Assembly: GCA_009192285.1 (NCBI GenBank)
Contig: WBVU01000003.1
Span: 899,973 to 963,972, forward strand
Reading direction: 5' to 3'
From: Morchella semilibera
Lineage: Eukaryota > Ascomycota > Pezizomycetes > Pezizales > Morchellaceae
Length of the DNA stretch: 64,000 nt
Shown here: positions 36,876 through 48,021 of the stretch, piece after piece
Layout: each line of letters begins with the position of its first letter
Position numbering within the stretch: the stretch's first letter is position 1
The notes under the pieces: model-generated
The model's database searches: none
Seen by the model: only the letters and a program-made list of their open reading frames with translations
What the model was told of the DNA's origin: nothing
Translations under genes and position numbers: made by a program

Positions 36876-38966
36876 AAGTTCATACATTTACGGTTAGACG
36901 TCTTCAGAACCTGAAGCTAGGATGAATGTATATGTCCATCCTTAAGCGTTGCAAGGCTTAAAGATTGAAATAAGTGGGAATATAAGTAAGAAATAGGTTG
37001 CTACCCCTTACTGGTGTAGTGATATGATGGCAAATAGCTTCTTTCATTCACAGTCATATAAAAAGCGGATGGTTCTATCCTAGCGTTAGCTGCAACATAT
37101 ATTACAATTACATGTAAAGTAGGTAGCGCTATAATAGCCTTCACTTAAAATATCAGCGGTGTTATTCCGGTCTTTGCCTGGAGTCCTGTCTTACACATTC
37201 CCTTTCCCCTTTTAGTGAATATGCTTTCAGAACCTCGTCTCTCTACTAGATAAGTATATGACCAAGATATTTGGTCTGGGTTTGTGTTGCTACGCGTGCA
37301 TGCTTACCCAGTCGGGTGAAATCTTTCCCAGAGATTAATAAGAAATAAGTACCCTTCAAATTTCAAAGCTACATGTATGTTCTTCCCCCGCGCTCTAAGC
37401 TACATATATTTATTGTCAAAAATAACTAGAAATCTTCAATTTGTATGAGAATACAACTTCAGCATCTTACACCACAACCATAAGAGAAATAAAACAAGGG
37501 ATTTCAATTCTATGATCGATCCTCGATAGTTATATTGTCTAGGGTTTTAACACGGGCTCAAGGGTGGTACGTTAAAAATTTGGTTGTTGTAGGCCATTTG
37601 CTTGGTTGTGAGGCTGATTTCTGGTTATTTCTGACACCCCACAATACGTGTATGTACCTGTAACGAGATGTATGTAAACTAGACTACAGCTATCGCATAC
37701 CCATGGGTCCAACAAACCCTACTAAACGTTGCGCAACATGGCCCTAGCCTTCGCGCGGCCGCCCGTACTGTAAAGAATCCTACTAGACCTAGTAGAGCCC
37801 TTTAGACTTACCCAATTAATAATAATAGTCTTACACAACACAACTAGGCGCTCTACTTCCGAAATACTACTTAGGCATACAAAATATATAATTTACTCGA
37901 AGGCTCTACGTTCTAATAAAGGTCTTCCAGCGTTATGAAGACATCCAGCCCCTAGCATAGGTAAGCTACTAAACATAGCCTATAGTATCAAATATACCCT
38001 ACCAACCGACATTGCATCAATTAATCCAACCAAACAATCATTGATACAGTATAAAGACCGGAAGGCTACGCATCTGGTATGTATTATGTCAGCTTTCCAG
38101 ATATACTTTGATACTAACGTTTTTCAGATTAGATCCACTATTCTTCCTGTTAAGTAATTATCAAATGCTAATCTAATTTGTGCATAATTATTAGTTGCCA
38201 AGAATCGAGTGATTTAGCATGACGTTCCGAGTGATTACTATGACCGAGTGAGAACCTATGACCTTCCACTTTGAGTAACGATCCTGTCCAGATCCACAAT
38301 CACTACAGTTGCCTTTTTAGATTTCTTACGTAAACAGGTAGTATACCAAGATCAACACCTACTATATGCTGTATTTTAATATTTCTAGATTATCATGGCA
38401 AGACTTGATGTGAGAATATTAGGAACTGCTTGTATCACGGGCGGGATGTAGTCAACGTATGAATTGTTATATTAAAGCACACACACATGTACCCAAAGCC
38501 ACACCCTGGTGAAACAAACTATAAAAGAAGGCTAGTATACGTTCTATACTTCTCTACAAGCATGGAGTGTATCGATAGCGGTCACGCGAGCTTTTCCCTT
38601 TTAAGGTTACTAATGGTAAATTCTAGGAATATCTGTTCTCTGGTTAAATGTATCAATCGACTATGGGCTATATCGCTTCACTCCGATACAACATCTCTCG
38701 AACTTCCTCGAAGGCGATACACTAATAGTACAGCGAATAAAGGGCTTTCATATAAATGCAGCTACGTAGACAAGTAGGATCGTGGTAAACTCAGTCCAAA
38801 CTAGTGACGTCTTTTCGTACTTGTGGAGGCCTTTGGAAGGGCCACGCACCATCATACTATTGATAAAACGCTGAGGAGATGACCAACATAACGCTCTACG
38901 CACTCTTTAGCAGCCTCCTGAAGTATCTCATAGGCTTAATGTTACTGAAACTACATATAGGTCGGA
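36876..38966. other. intergenic
   Basis: About 2.1 kb without a supported gene. AT-rich, with TACATGTA at 37109 and 37371. The part around 37680-38160 has CTAGTAG/TACTAGA-rich sequence that may be decayed transposon DNA, but no terminal repeats are visible. Confidence 0.5.
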
Positions 38967-41598
38967 CTAGGAATAATATTCCTCGTCATCAATCTTTAGT
39001 TGCGATTCGCTCGGTTTTGTTACCATAAATCTCTCCTAAAGGGGCCATCGTCAACAAATTTCATTTCAGACAAGGTAAACAGCTTCAACTTACTTCGTAT
39101 TGAGGACCTTTCTCTAAGAATACGGATGATCTATCTAGGGTGGGGTCAGTTCTCAATTGGGTAAATGGGACTGCCTGGTGACCTCTCTCCATGAGATTTC
39201 TCCGCGATAGGGCATTTCCGTCTATCAACACAGTAATAAGTGCCCGGAGATTGTAATTCTCTTCGTTTAATGCGTGGATATCTTCGGCCGTTTGTCTATG
39301 AGCAAGTCAAAACCTGGTCACCCGAGAAGGAAGATTATCGGAAGAAATATCTTATAAATACCTCGTATAGTTTATGACCGTTTGAAAGGAACCCCCCACC
39401 GCATGAGGTACAGTTGCAGTAGATACTGTAGTGCTGGCGCTTGGAGACTCTTTGCAGATCCCCGTCCCAGCAGATACTGTGGGTGCGTTGAGAATCAATG
39501 CTGATGACTGATGTAGAAGATAGGTGTGATCGCGATCGACATGATCGGTTTTGTCTAATGAACTTAGGTCTTCCATGGTATTTGGGCTATGCGGTTTATC
39601 TGGTTGTATTTGTCGGACAGGTTTGTCTGGTTGACTCGGTTGTGCCGCAGTTTTTGACTGTGCTGGTTGACCTGGCTCACCTGATTGTGTTGGTTTGCAA
39701 TTGACTAGTGTATTAGTTAATGTTGACTGCCCCGACTTGTCTTGTTTAGATATCTTCTCCGGTTGAACAGCCGTTAAGCTCTCCTTGAGCTTTTCGCCCC
39801 CGGCTGCTGACAGAACAGGACCTACTCTCGGCTCGCTAGAAAGCCAATTCTTCGACTTTGTAGCTTTAAAGATGATCTCTGCGAGTACTTTGAACAACGA
39901 AAGACGTGCATTGGAAGCTCTGATCGATTGAGGGACAACAAGAAGGATATCAATATCCCCCTGCTTGGAAATCTTTTCCAATGCTTCTAGTGCTGCTGAT
40001 AGTCTCTCTTTATGTAGCACGGTCACCTCTTCCAGTCGTTTTGTCAGCCCAAGTGGAAGATCGATTCCTTTCCCAATGTTAAGGATTACGGCGAACCGAC
40101 CCAGCACAAGTCCCAGCTGCTCCTTGACTATTTCAAACGGGCCCAATTCATAGTCGAACATGGGTTCCGAAGGGTTGCTCAAGTCTCCACCGTCGTATAA
40201 CAGGATTTCATTGACCATTTCGTCGATCCACCCCTTAAAAATATCCTCAAAGTCTCCAGTCGCATTCTTACCTCTCATTTCTTTAACAAGCTCAGACAAG
40301 AGATCACCCCAGAGTTGGTCTTCTTTCTTTTGACATTTCTGAGCCGTTGATTCACTGTTTTCATAGGCCTTCTGAGTTTCTTCCGTTGGAGATTGACTCT
40401 CCTTTGGGGAATTGGGTGTTTCTAATATGATTAGACTACGATTAGTACTTACTAAAATTAATTCGCATGGAATCACTTTCATACCTTCATTAGCAAGATT
40501 ATTGTGATCGTATAAGCCATCCGGAAATCTCTCTTTAAACAACTCTTGAAGCTTGACTCTGAAAGGTTTGATAGTCGCTATTTTCTTTTCGAGCCTTTGG
40601 TGGTTGAAGTTCTCATCATCATCCCATATCCAAATGAAAGTCTCCCCATCAAGCCTAAATGCGCTGAACGCAATAAAGTCCCATGCATACCCTAGGCAGT
40701 GCTTATCCAAATCAAGGACCCCGCGGCAATATTGAAACCAGTTATCGATTACCGGCATTGAACCTCCAAAGTCAATCCTTTGAATTGAATCCTTGAAGTC
40801 TAAGAGCTTGGCTAAATCCATTTCAGTGAACCGGATGCCCTTCAGTGACTCGTTTGTTCTCATCTTCGATCGGTAGGAAATATCGAAATGGTCTAGCATC
40901 ATACACCGTAAGGAAAACCTGCGGTCGTCAAAGTCTTGCCCCAAGTCATTCTTGGTAAGAGACTTAGTCTCTTCCATAGAGCCCTGTGTGATGATCTTCA
41001 TCATATCCAACGCTTGCTGAATTTCCATTTTGTATGGCCAGCGAAGAGAAAATCGGTGGAGCTCCTCTACCCATGCTGAGGGGAGCTTTTTCTCTTTGGA
41101 ATCATGGATGAAACACCAAACCAAGGCAGTCCCCTCACTTTGTACACATACAGAATATAGATTCAGATATTCACCTTCCCATTCCTTTATTGCATCAAGT
41201 ATGTTACCCTTTTTGAGACTGCCAGTAAATGCTTTGAGAGTCATGACCATATCATTGTGCATGCATGTTTCGTAAGGTCGGACCCCTGATATCTCTTTTA
41301 CCCTCGCTGCACCCCATTCAAAAGCCGCACTCCGTAGGTCCCATATCGAGATAATGTCTTCCTTTTGCTTTTGAGTCAAGGCGGCTTTTGAATCATTCTC
41401 CTTATGAGTGATAATCTTGCGTTTGTACGCCGCACCCTTGGTTCCAACTCTCATAGCCTCGGCAAACTTCTCCATCCAGTCTACAGCTGGGTACATAGGC
41501 CAGCGATTATCCTTGAGAATTCTGAAAAGTTGATCCGGATGACATTCTGCCCAGTACTTTTTTGAGTTTGCGTGATCGTGGAGTAATGGCAGCGACAT
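38967..41598 (-). CDS. large orphan protein (835 aa) with C-terminal motif shared with the 24-30 kb gene
   Basis: Exons 41598-39362, 39295-39094 and 39035-38967 join in frame; introns of 66 nt (GTATTT...CATAG) and 58 nt (GTAAGT...TTTAG). Start chosen at MSLPLLHDHANSK, the first ATG of the frame. Residues about 1-400 look folded with many aromatic residues (PVIDNWFQYCRGVLDLDKH, FIWIWDDDENF). An acidic linker (about 420-460), another helical part, and a Gln/Pro/Ser/Lys-rich low-complexity region (PTQSGEPGQPAQSK) follow. Exon 2 encodes AEDIHALNEENYNLRALITV...RGHQAVPFTQL, which aligns with the end of the coiled coil in the gene at 24463-29990. Family unknown. If the last donor is not used, the protein ends two residues after exon 2. 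Confidence 0.75.
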
Positions 41599-42673
41599 TG
41601 TGAAATAGAGGTTAATAGATTGAGGATAGTTAATCAAGTTCTTTATCGGTTCCTGCGAAAGATTTCGAGCTATTAGAAGATCGGACAGCAAGGGAAGTGT
41701 GCTAAGTTTGATCAACAATCTGGTCAATTAAGAACTCTATATAAACTGGGATTCAAACCTTCCGTAATTTCCCTATTGTGAGGTTTAATAAGATTTGAAT
41801 CCCTGAGAAGAGGGAGCTAGATCTTCGGATTGAGGCAGCAATGGAATGTGTATCTGATTTGAATATCTTCCTGAAAAGACCTTGTCAGTCTTTGAAAGAA
41901 TTGATAGCTGTAATGGTGAAAGATGTTGATATTAGTGTAGGGAGGAGCGGAGAAGGGTAGAGAGGGGACCTATGGGAAGATCGTGAAATACAAATGGACT
42001 GCTCTTAATAGTTGTTCACAAAAGCTTGTAGTGACAGCGTTCGTCAAACCGAATAAAACGGATTTTCTTAGGATAATTGGCTTTTTGTACTGTATTTATT
42101 AAATACAACATTTCAGGTAGACTTACATGTACTTGATTAAATAGGCCACGTACGCTCGGTTTTAGCAGCAGCTGCACGTGTCTTCATACACATTTGAATA
42201 CACCACGCAGACAGCGCTCGAGCAACTTAAACCAATAGGGCCCAATGCAACATACAACCTAATTGATATAGGCTACCTAGACTGGCGTTCCATATACAAA
42301 GGTGTTTTAAATCTTCCTGGCTGTCAGCATACATACAACATGCAGTACCAAAAGAAGAGTAGGATCACTACATGCATTGGTACATGTACTCTTCCTCCAA
42401 CGCCGATTTATTTTTAGTAGTCCTATTGTAGTGATTTTACCACGTTTTTGGTATTGTATATATATGTATATACGTACTTACGTTACTTGCTCCTAGGTCA
42501 CTGCATGACGTACGCATCAGTACACTGACTAGTGGACTGGTCATATCGAAAAAAAAAAAAAAAAAGGAAAAAAAAAAGGAAAAAAAAAAAATTGAACGCA
42601 CTCATGTGAACAAATGCCAATCTATTATAAGCTTTCCGCCATGAAATCTAACTGCTAGTCGCCAGTAGCTTAG
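41599..42673. other. intergenic
   Basis: No supported gene. Contains an interrupted poly-A tract on the plus strand at 42549-42591 (A17 GG A10 GG A11) and TACATGTA at 42124 and 42381. The first part is the promoter side of the 835-aa gene. Confidence 0.55.
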
Positions 42674-43429
42674 TCAACCCCAGGCTCCCATTTTCCCCGA
42701 ATCGCTCGGTACTTCTGCCACTACCCTAGCCTCATCCCGAAATCTCCATTCCGCTGTCTCGGCTGGTTTCGTGTTTCTAGCTTTAGCAATCTTCTCCGGT
42801 ACTCTAAAAATTAGTCCCTCGGGGACACTAATGATATTTCCCTCCTGCTTTTCAAAGGGCTCTCTTCGAGCGTTCGTCACTGGCTGAGCCCTAGAAAGTT
42901 CTATCTTTATCCAACACTCACACAAATGTTGGTTTTGCTCAATATCGCTGCGGAAAAGTCGATACTGGAGGCCGACTTGGTCATAATCGATGTCTCCGGT
43001 ACCGGGTCCCGCACATATGATGCTACCACGTATGCTAACATTGAGGCACCGAGTATATGCTTCGCAGGCATCCTTAAGCCTCCCTAGGCGGATGTAAATC
43101 GAGGCAGCCTGGAAGTGAGCAACTGCTAGGAACGGGTCTATTCTGATTGCGTTTTCAAACCAGGAGACACTTTCCCGTAGGTCCCTATTGCGGAGATGAA
43201 GTTGGCCAATATTGAAGTTTATCTTGGCGGTGTGTCTATGGAGTGCACAAAGCTCGTGGTATGTAGCAAGACAGTGCTCAAAGTTCCCGGCGTCGAAAAG
43301 CACCTCGGCGTTGACTTGAATGTTGATTTGATGAGCGTAGGGCATTGTGGGTCGCTGAGAGGTAGGTGGGGCATTCATGGGGTAGAGTCTACGAGTCCGA
43401 TAGTGCTCTGAAACGCCATAGAGAGCCAT
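42674..43429 (-). CDS. NoxR/p67phox-like TPR protein, short form
   Basis: Intronless, 251 aa. Residues about 36-170 follow the tetratricopeptide region of p67phox/NoxR: INFNIGQLHLRNRDLRES, then IDPFLAVAHFQAASIY, then a SIRG...IDYDQVGLQYRLF block, matching LAVAYFQ, RGN and IDY..LGL.FKLF in the family. Residues about 204-240 (PEGLIFRVPEKIAKARN...ARVVAEV) resemble the p67phox activation segment (GRLFRPNERQVAQL...ATVVASV) that switches on the NADPH oxidase. The SH3 and PB1 domains of full-length regulators are absent; the protein ends just after the activation segment. In the family the TPRs bind GTP-bound Rac. This looks like a divergent truncated paralogue, so it could be an activator without scaffolding ability or a competitor; this is inference. 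Start is the first Met; Met18 is possible. Confidence 0.78.
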   Translation of the reverse strand: MALYGVSEHYRTRRLYPMNAPPTSQRPTMPYAHQINIQVNAEVLFDAGNFEHCLATYHELCALHRHTAKINFNIGQLHLRNRDLRESVSWFENAIRIDPFLAVAHFQAASIYIRLGRLKDACEAYTRCLNVSIRGSIICAGPGTGDIDYDQVGLQYRLFRSDIEQNQHLCECWIKIELSRAQPVTNARREPFEKQEGNIISVPEGLIFRVPEKIAKARNTKPAETAEWRFRDEARVVAEVPSDSGKMGAWG

Positions 43430-43887
43430 TTTGCTACTGCTTAGTCGGGAATGTTAGCCTTTGGACATAAAAAGTGATGGTACTTGATGATCTTTGACAA
43501 TTGCACTACCTTTGTGTATGTATGACTGGGGAGGGAAGGGGAGAGCAGTTTGTGAGGTATTGATAGTATCGTTGCTGGGAGATACAAATAAAATGATGAT
43601 AGATGCTTTAGCGCTGGCGGAGGGGATAGGCGGAGCAGGCGAGGCAGATCTTGTAGGATATATCCGGTGATGGAGATAGTTAGTTAGGATAGGATTTTAG
43701 AGCTTGTGTTGTGTGTGGGGCTCGTAAGAATCTGGGCAAAAACAAACACAATAGTGTAATTTCCGAGCCCCGCTAAGCGATTTCTGGTTATCGTATCTAT
43801 TAAAAGTGGACAAATTTAAATACAATGAGCGTCGTGTCCCAATAGTATTTAAAGAGTCTTCAGTTTAACTGAGCATAGCCAGAGGCA
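43430..43887. other. intergenic, promoter of the NoxR-like gene
   Basis: 458 bp between the 3' end of LSM2 and the start of the NoxR-like gene, both on the minus strand. No gene seen. Confidence 0.6.
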
Positions 43888-44463
43888 TCAATATCGCCTG
43901 ACTGTTCTAAACAATATGAATTATCAGCCTTAAATGCCAGAACCCAGATTCTGGTGCTGCTCCCTCTCGATATCATGGATAACATACCCACTCTGGTCGC
44001 ATCCTGCAAGAGTGCCGTATCCACTGATTGGGCAGGAAGGTGTATATATCTTAAGCTGTTACCACGAAGAAAGAGGCTTCTTAGAGGCCCCAACTTTATA
44101 CATCAACATCAGCTATATAATCATGCTAGAGCTTGAACAGAAATTAGTCGTTACTTGTATAAAAGCTTTGTTTCCAGCCGCATTGACAACTTCAATGTCT
44201 TTAAGAGTCAGGTTGAAGTAGCTATCGATAGAGACCAGATTGCCGCGGACGATCACTCCGTCCTTAAGTTCAACAGTAATCTAGAGATATATCTTATTAG
44301 CAGGATAGTTTTGAAAGGTCAGAGAAAGAAATTAGACCTCATGATCGATGAGCGTTTTAAAAAGACTTGATTTCACCAAAAAAAATTAGCAACTTCAATC
44401 TTTATCTCTCAAAACCCATCCAATGTAACCTTGAATAGAGCTGCCGCACCTGAAGAATGCCAT
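43888..44463 (-). CDS. LSM2: U6 snRNA-associated Sm-like protein LSm2
   Basis: Five tiny exons, 44463-44450, 44365-44338, 44280-44155, 44093-43988 and 43901-43888, join in frame to exactly 95 aa, the usual LSm2 length. The start MAFFSLFKTLIDHE matches MLFFSFFKTLVDHE of LSm2. Exon 3 holds Sm motif 1 (ITVELKDGVIVRGNL, SIDSYFNLTLKDIEV) and exon 4 holds Sm motif 2 (FLRGNSLRYIHLPAQ) and the LSm2-type VDTALLQDAT end. LSm2 is part of the LSm1-7 ring (mRNA decay) and LSm2-8 ring (U6 snRNA binding in splicing), so the gene should be essential. Odd points: a 14-nt first exon, weak donors GTGCGG and GTCTAA, and an AAG acceptor in two introns. The divergent middle (VNAAGNKAFIQLGPLRS) replaces the usual KYPHMLSVKN-type loop. 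Confidence 0.9.
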
Positions 44464-44914
44464 ATCTTAATACAGGTCCAGAAAAAGGCGAGCCCTTACG
44501 CTTAGTAGTTTCACTGTACCTATTGTAAAGTGAAAGTTTGACCTGGTTGTGTTGCACAGAGGCATAAAAATCTGGTTCCAGCGTGGTCAGGGCCCACTAG
44601 GGTTAAGATACACGTAATATGAAGAAAGAAAATCAATCCTGGACACTTATGTACATGTACGTACGCGTATCAGTACATGTAGTAAATACATGTATTTACT
44701 ATCTGTAGATCAATATATCTCGTAAAAAATCGACCCCACATGCACATCCCATACGTAAGAAAAGAAAGATAACAACAAACAAAACGGACTTTTGTGATAG
44801 TAACTCTTTTAGGCCTGTTTATCTAAGTAGCATCGTTTTTACAGCATTAGGCGTTTCATTTACCATTCATGAATCTAAGGGGGCTGGTAGAATTGCAGAC
44901 ATAGCGTACGCCGA
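44464..44914. other. intergenic, promoter of LSM2
   Basis: No gene. Three TACATGTA palindromes (44652, 44674, 44687) cluster about 190-230 bp upstream of the LSM2 start. Confidence 0.6.
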
Positions 44915-45588
44915 TTAATTCGCCGCAGCTTAATTGAATACACATATACAGTTAGTCCCTACTAACACCCCAAGATGAAGGACAGAACTTACCATCGGTA
45001 TCCGCTTTAGGTTGCTCCTGTTGCTTGTCCCCTTCGTCGTCCTCCTCGTCCTCGTCCTCGTCCTCGTCCCCATCCCGTCCCCGTCCTCGTCCTCGTCCTC
45101 GTCCTCCTCGTTCTCCTCCTCCCCGTCCTCCCCCTCGTCCTCCTCCTCATGACCCGCGCGCTCCGCTTCCCCACTGAATCGAGTTGCACGACGTGATTCT
45201 ATGGAATGTTCAAGTTAGCACCGATAATATCAACGGAGAAAAATGAGAACAGTAAAAGTTTACCCCTGCCTAAATACGGCTCTAAATCTACAGGTCCTTG
45301 TACGAGGATTGTAGCGGTCAGGGCGGCTGGGAAGCCCACAGCTGGGATGACCTCAATAGCGTTAATCATGACCAGTGAGTGAATGACCATGGGGGTTGCC
45401 CTTGCAGCTTCAGAACGGCGCCCACTATCATCAGCCATCTTTGAAAATAGGATTGAGTGATAGTTGTAAGGAAAGTTAGAAATGAGAGGATGAAGTATGG
45501 GATTAGGAAGGAAAGGAAGTGGGGGCGGTGGCAGCTGTGAAGCCCCCTTATGAGATCCTCTGAGTATTCGCTGACTCACCTTGGGCAT
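44915..45588 (-). CDS. small protein with hydrophobic middle and Asp/Glu-repeat tail
   Basis: Exons 45588-45580 (only ATGCCCAAG), 45438-45264, 45198-44993 and 44928-44915. Introns of 141, 65 and 64 nt with GTGAGT, GTAAAC and GTAAGT donors; the last has a clear CTAAC branch site. The protein starts MPKMADDSGRRSEAARATP, has a hydrophobic stretch (VMINAIEVIPAVGFPAALTATILVQG), then a long acidic tract coded by GAC/GAG repeats. In that tract the frame changes near 45068-45080 (a G3 that should be G4 to keep the acidic frame); after it the frame reads DEDEDEDEEDDEGDKQQEQPKADTD and splices to a short last exon ending AAAN. Total about 130 aa. Family not recognised. The repeat tract is prone to slippage and sequencing error. 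Confidence 0.55.
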
Positions 45589-46573
45589 TATGGTAACGCG
45601 AGAATATTTGACGGGTTATGGATTGGCACTAGAAAAACAATCTCCTTGATACCCCGGAAAGCTACCCTGAAGTCACCCCTTCCTAGCTGGTCTCTATACT
45701 AATTTCTTTGAATAACGAATCAATATGACTACATGTAACTAGTCTATATATATTGCGGACATCTCAAAGTAGTTTCAATTAATAGAATCTCAGAAAGGAC
45801 AATGAGAGTGAAATACTCTTGACATTGGTTGACATTGAGTTGGGAACATGCTCAATCAATATGTACGTAGATATAATGTTATAGAGATAAAAACAACATT
45901 TTTCTTGCTTCACGTAGTACATTAAACCTACCCATGTTTATCTGCTTCTTGTATTTCTAGCTTTATTAAAACCTTAGTAGCAAGATACTTACAAGTACCT
46001 CCCAAACATCCAATAACTGTAGAAAGAAGTAAGGGCTCAATTGATCAACTTGGAGGAGCTTTAATTATAAACAGACTTACATACTGTTAATTAAGACCCA
46101 CGAGAGGACAATCCTCACATGCGTTAACGGGCTGACATGAAGCAACGCACGATAATCTGAGTTTGAATATATACCAGGAAGGCGGAACGTGAACTCGTTT
46201 AAATTAAACCATTTACATTCAGGAATCCTTAGCTAGGAAAGAAAATGGGTATTTCCTTTCCTGCTTTCGAACTTATATCTAATTATTAGGACGGTCCACT
46301 AAGGATCTTTATAGATCAGACGATCAAATTTGATTAATTCATGAGCGTGAGTTGAACTACTTCACAACCAGGCATAAAAGTCTGTCATTGATTGAGTGGA
46401 AGGTAAAAAATGACCCCGAGCCTCATAACCGTAGCTGATATCGGATACCAGCCTACCTAGTTTTCCAAAAGGCATGGGGCAGCCAGGGTCACATATACTG
46501 AGAACTCTAAAAGACAGGTTGCTATGACGTATAAATTAATATAAATATAACAGGATACACCCGTCGAAGCCGC
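45589..46573. other. intergenic
   Basis: No gene seen; AT-rich, one TACATGTA near 45730. Confidence 0.6.
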
Positions 46574-46924
46574 CTACTTCCCCCGAAGTTCCTCAACCGA
46601 AGTCTTCGGCTCCCTGATAACCACATTTTCCATCCTAGAAACCTCCTTCACCTTCCTCCCCCACTCATTGAGGCCCGAATTCTCCGCTATTTCTCTATCA
46701 GTCCTCCGGAACCTTTTTCTCCATAGGCCACGGTTGTACGCCCCAACGCACTTCTTGTAGCACTCCCCGACAATCCACACGGCCAAGGCTATCAAACACA
46801 CAAAGAACCAGCCACAGCTTAGAAGTAACACAATGGTTAGGACCACCGCCCCTACTATCTTTTGACGTTTAGTCTTAGGTTTCGCTGTGTTTGTGTTTTC
46901 TCTGCGTTCGAGCTTTGCGAGCAT
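46574..46924 (-). CDS. small membrane protein (116 aa)
   Basis: Single exon. A basic N-terminus (KPKTKRQK) precedes a long hydrophobic region, IVGAVVLTIVLLLSCGWF plus FVCLIALAVWIVGECY, about residues 23-55, that could be one long or two closely spaced helices. The following part is Arg/Lys-rich (NRGLWRKRFRRTDREI) and would face the cytoplasm. No family recognised. Same strand as its neighbours, with about 400-bp gaps, so independently transcribed. Confidence 0.55.
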   Translation of the reverse strand: MLAKLERRENTNTAKPKTKRQKIVGAVVLTIVLLLSCGWFFVCLIALAVWIVGECYKKCVGAYNRGLWRKRFRRTDREIAENSGLNEWGRKVKEVSRMENVVIREPKTSVEELRGK

Positions 46925-47334
46925 CTGCGGTATATGGAGTTAGCACCTCTCTGGAATGCCAACTATCCACACTTACTAACAGCACTAGATCTCCGACTTC
47001 CAGGGTTTGCCACCCCGATTCACGTACATGACCTGGACGTTGCCATATCACCAGTACAGACAGGGATGTAGCCGTAAGGTTAAAGGAATGTTAAACGTAC
47101 ACTTCCGGAGCTATGATCTCGAGAAATTTTGATACAGTACCACCTCCTACCCTCATTTCTATCTATGCTGCTCTGTCCCAGCAAGTAGCATAACCCTGGT
47201 CGTTCGCCCTCGTCAGCGCCGATAAGCGTCCATGATGGGCGCGAACATCGGCTTTTGGTCTCCTCTATCAAGGTACCACAGATGCAGAGAATTCCTAATT
47301 GCTTCAGGTCAATATGGGCAGCACCGACGCACGC
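46925..47334. other. intergenic
   Basis: About 410 bp with no supported gene; promoter of the small membrane-protein gene. Confidence 0.55.
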
Positions 47335-47607
47335 TCACGGAATGTAGTAGGTATTACCAAGCGGGCACCAAATGGAACTTCCTATTGTCTCCCTAGGTAC
47401 GACGGTGTTCCCCGAAGGACAGAAAGACTTCTGCCCAAGCTCTTCTTGTGGCGGTTCCCTGGAATTGAAAGGATCAATTATCTGCAGTGTCGAGGTCCGC
47501 GGCGAGAGCACTAAGGCATTGTTTTCGTAGACCGGCCTGCTAGCGGCCAGGCTAACGAACAGAAGAAGGTATAATGTGGGGAAGAGGTGTATGTTTGCGA
47601 GCCACAT
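47335..47607 (-). CDS. small secreted protein (90 aa)
   Basis: Single exon. Residues about 1-23 form a strong signal peptide (LFPTLYLLLFVSLAASRP, cleavage probably after AAS or ASR). The mature part of about 67 residues has two cysteines in a repeated motif, FCPSGNTVVP and WCPLGNTYYIP, which could form one disulfide. No domain recognised. The sequence just before the ATG ends in CATTCTTTTACAG on the coding strand, which looks like a splice acceptor, so a leader exon in the 5' UTR is possible. Candidate secreted effector or wall protein by size and signal only. Confidence 0.6.
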   Translation of the reverse strand: MWLANIHLFPTLYLLLFVSLAASRPVYENNALVLSPRTSTLQIIDPFNSREPPQEELGQKSFCPSGNTVVPRETIGSSIWCPLGNTYYIP

Positions 47608-48021
47608 TCTGTAAAAGAATGTTTTATTGCATTAGTCGGTAATCCTTCTGGAGAGCGGTATCTCCGATGGTTATAAATCGTCACTGAGTTGTTGGGGCTG
47701 AGTACTTTATCATTCGCTATCACAATCTGGTCTATGTTTGGCGATCTCCAGTCGAACTCGCACGAGAACGGAACATGCCGATTCATCAAATATCACTCGG
47801 TATTGAATCTGCCTTGGCGGAAGCATGGGTTGCTATGGATTATTAACCGGTAAAAAGATTTCAAGGTGGGTTGAGGGCCATTCCTACCTGTAGTTAAATC
47901 TGTTTACCTATGATTACTAGACTTAAAAGTAAATGGTTCTAGGAGCAAAGTAGGAGTGACAGAATTTATTGAATTCTCCTACAATTTCATACCGTTTGGG
48001 AGCACGCATACAAAAAAGAAA
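47608..48021. other. intergenic
   Basis: No supported gene; probable leader and promoter of the secreted-protein gene on the minus strand. Confidence 0.5.

Noticed and set aside
43954-44370. Plus-strand frame with one stop, first taken for a decayed gene
   Set aside because: The opposite strand encodes a complete spliced LSM2 of 95 aa with both Sm motifs; the plus-strand frame is its shadow.
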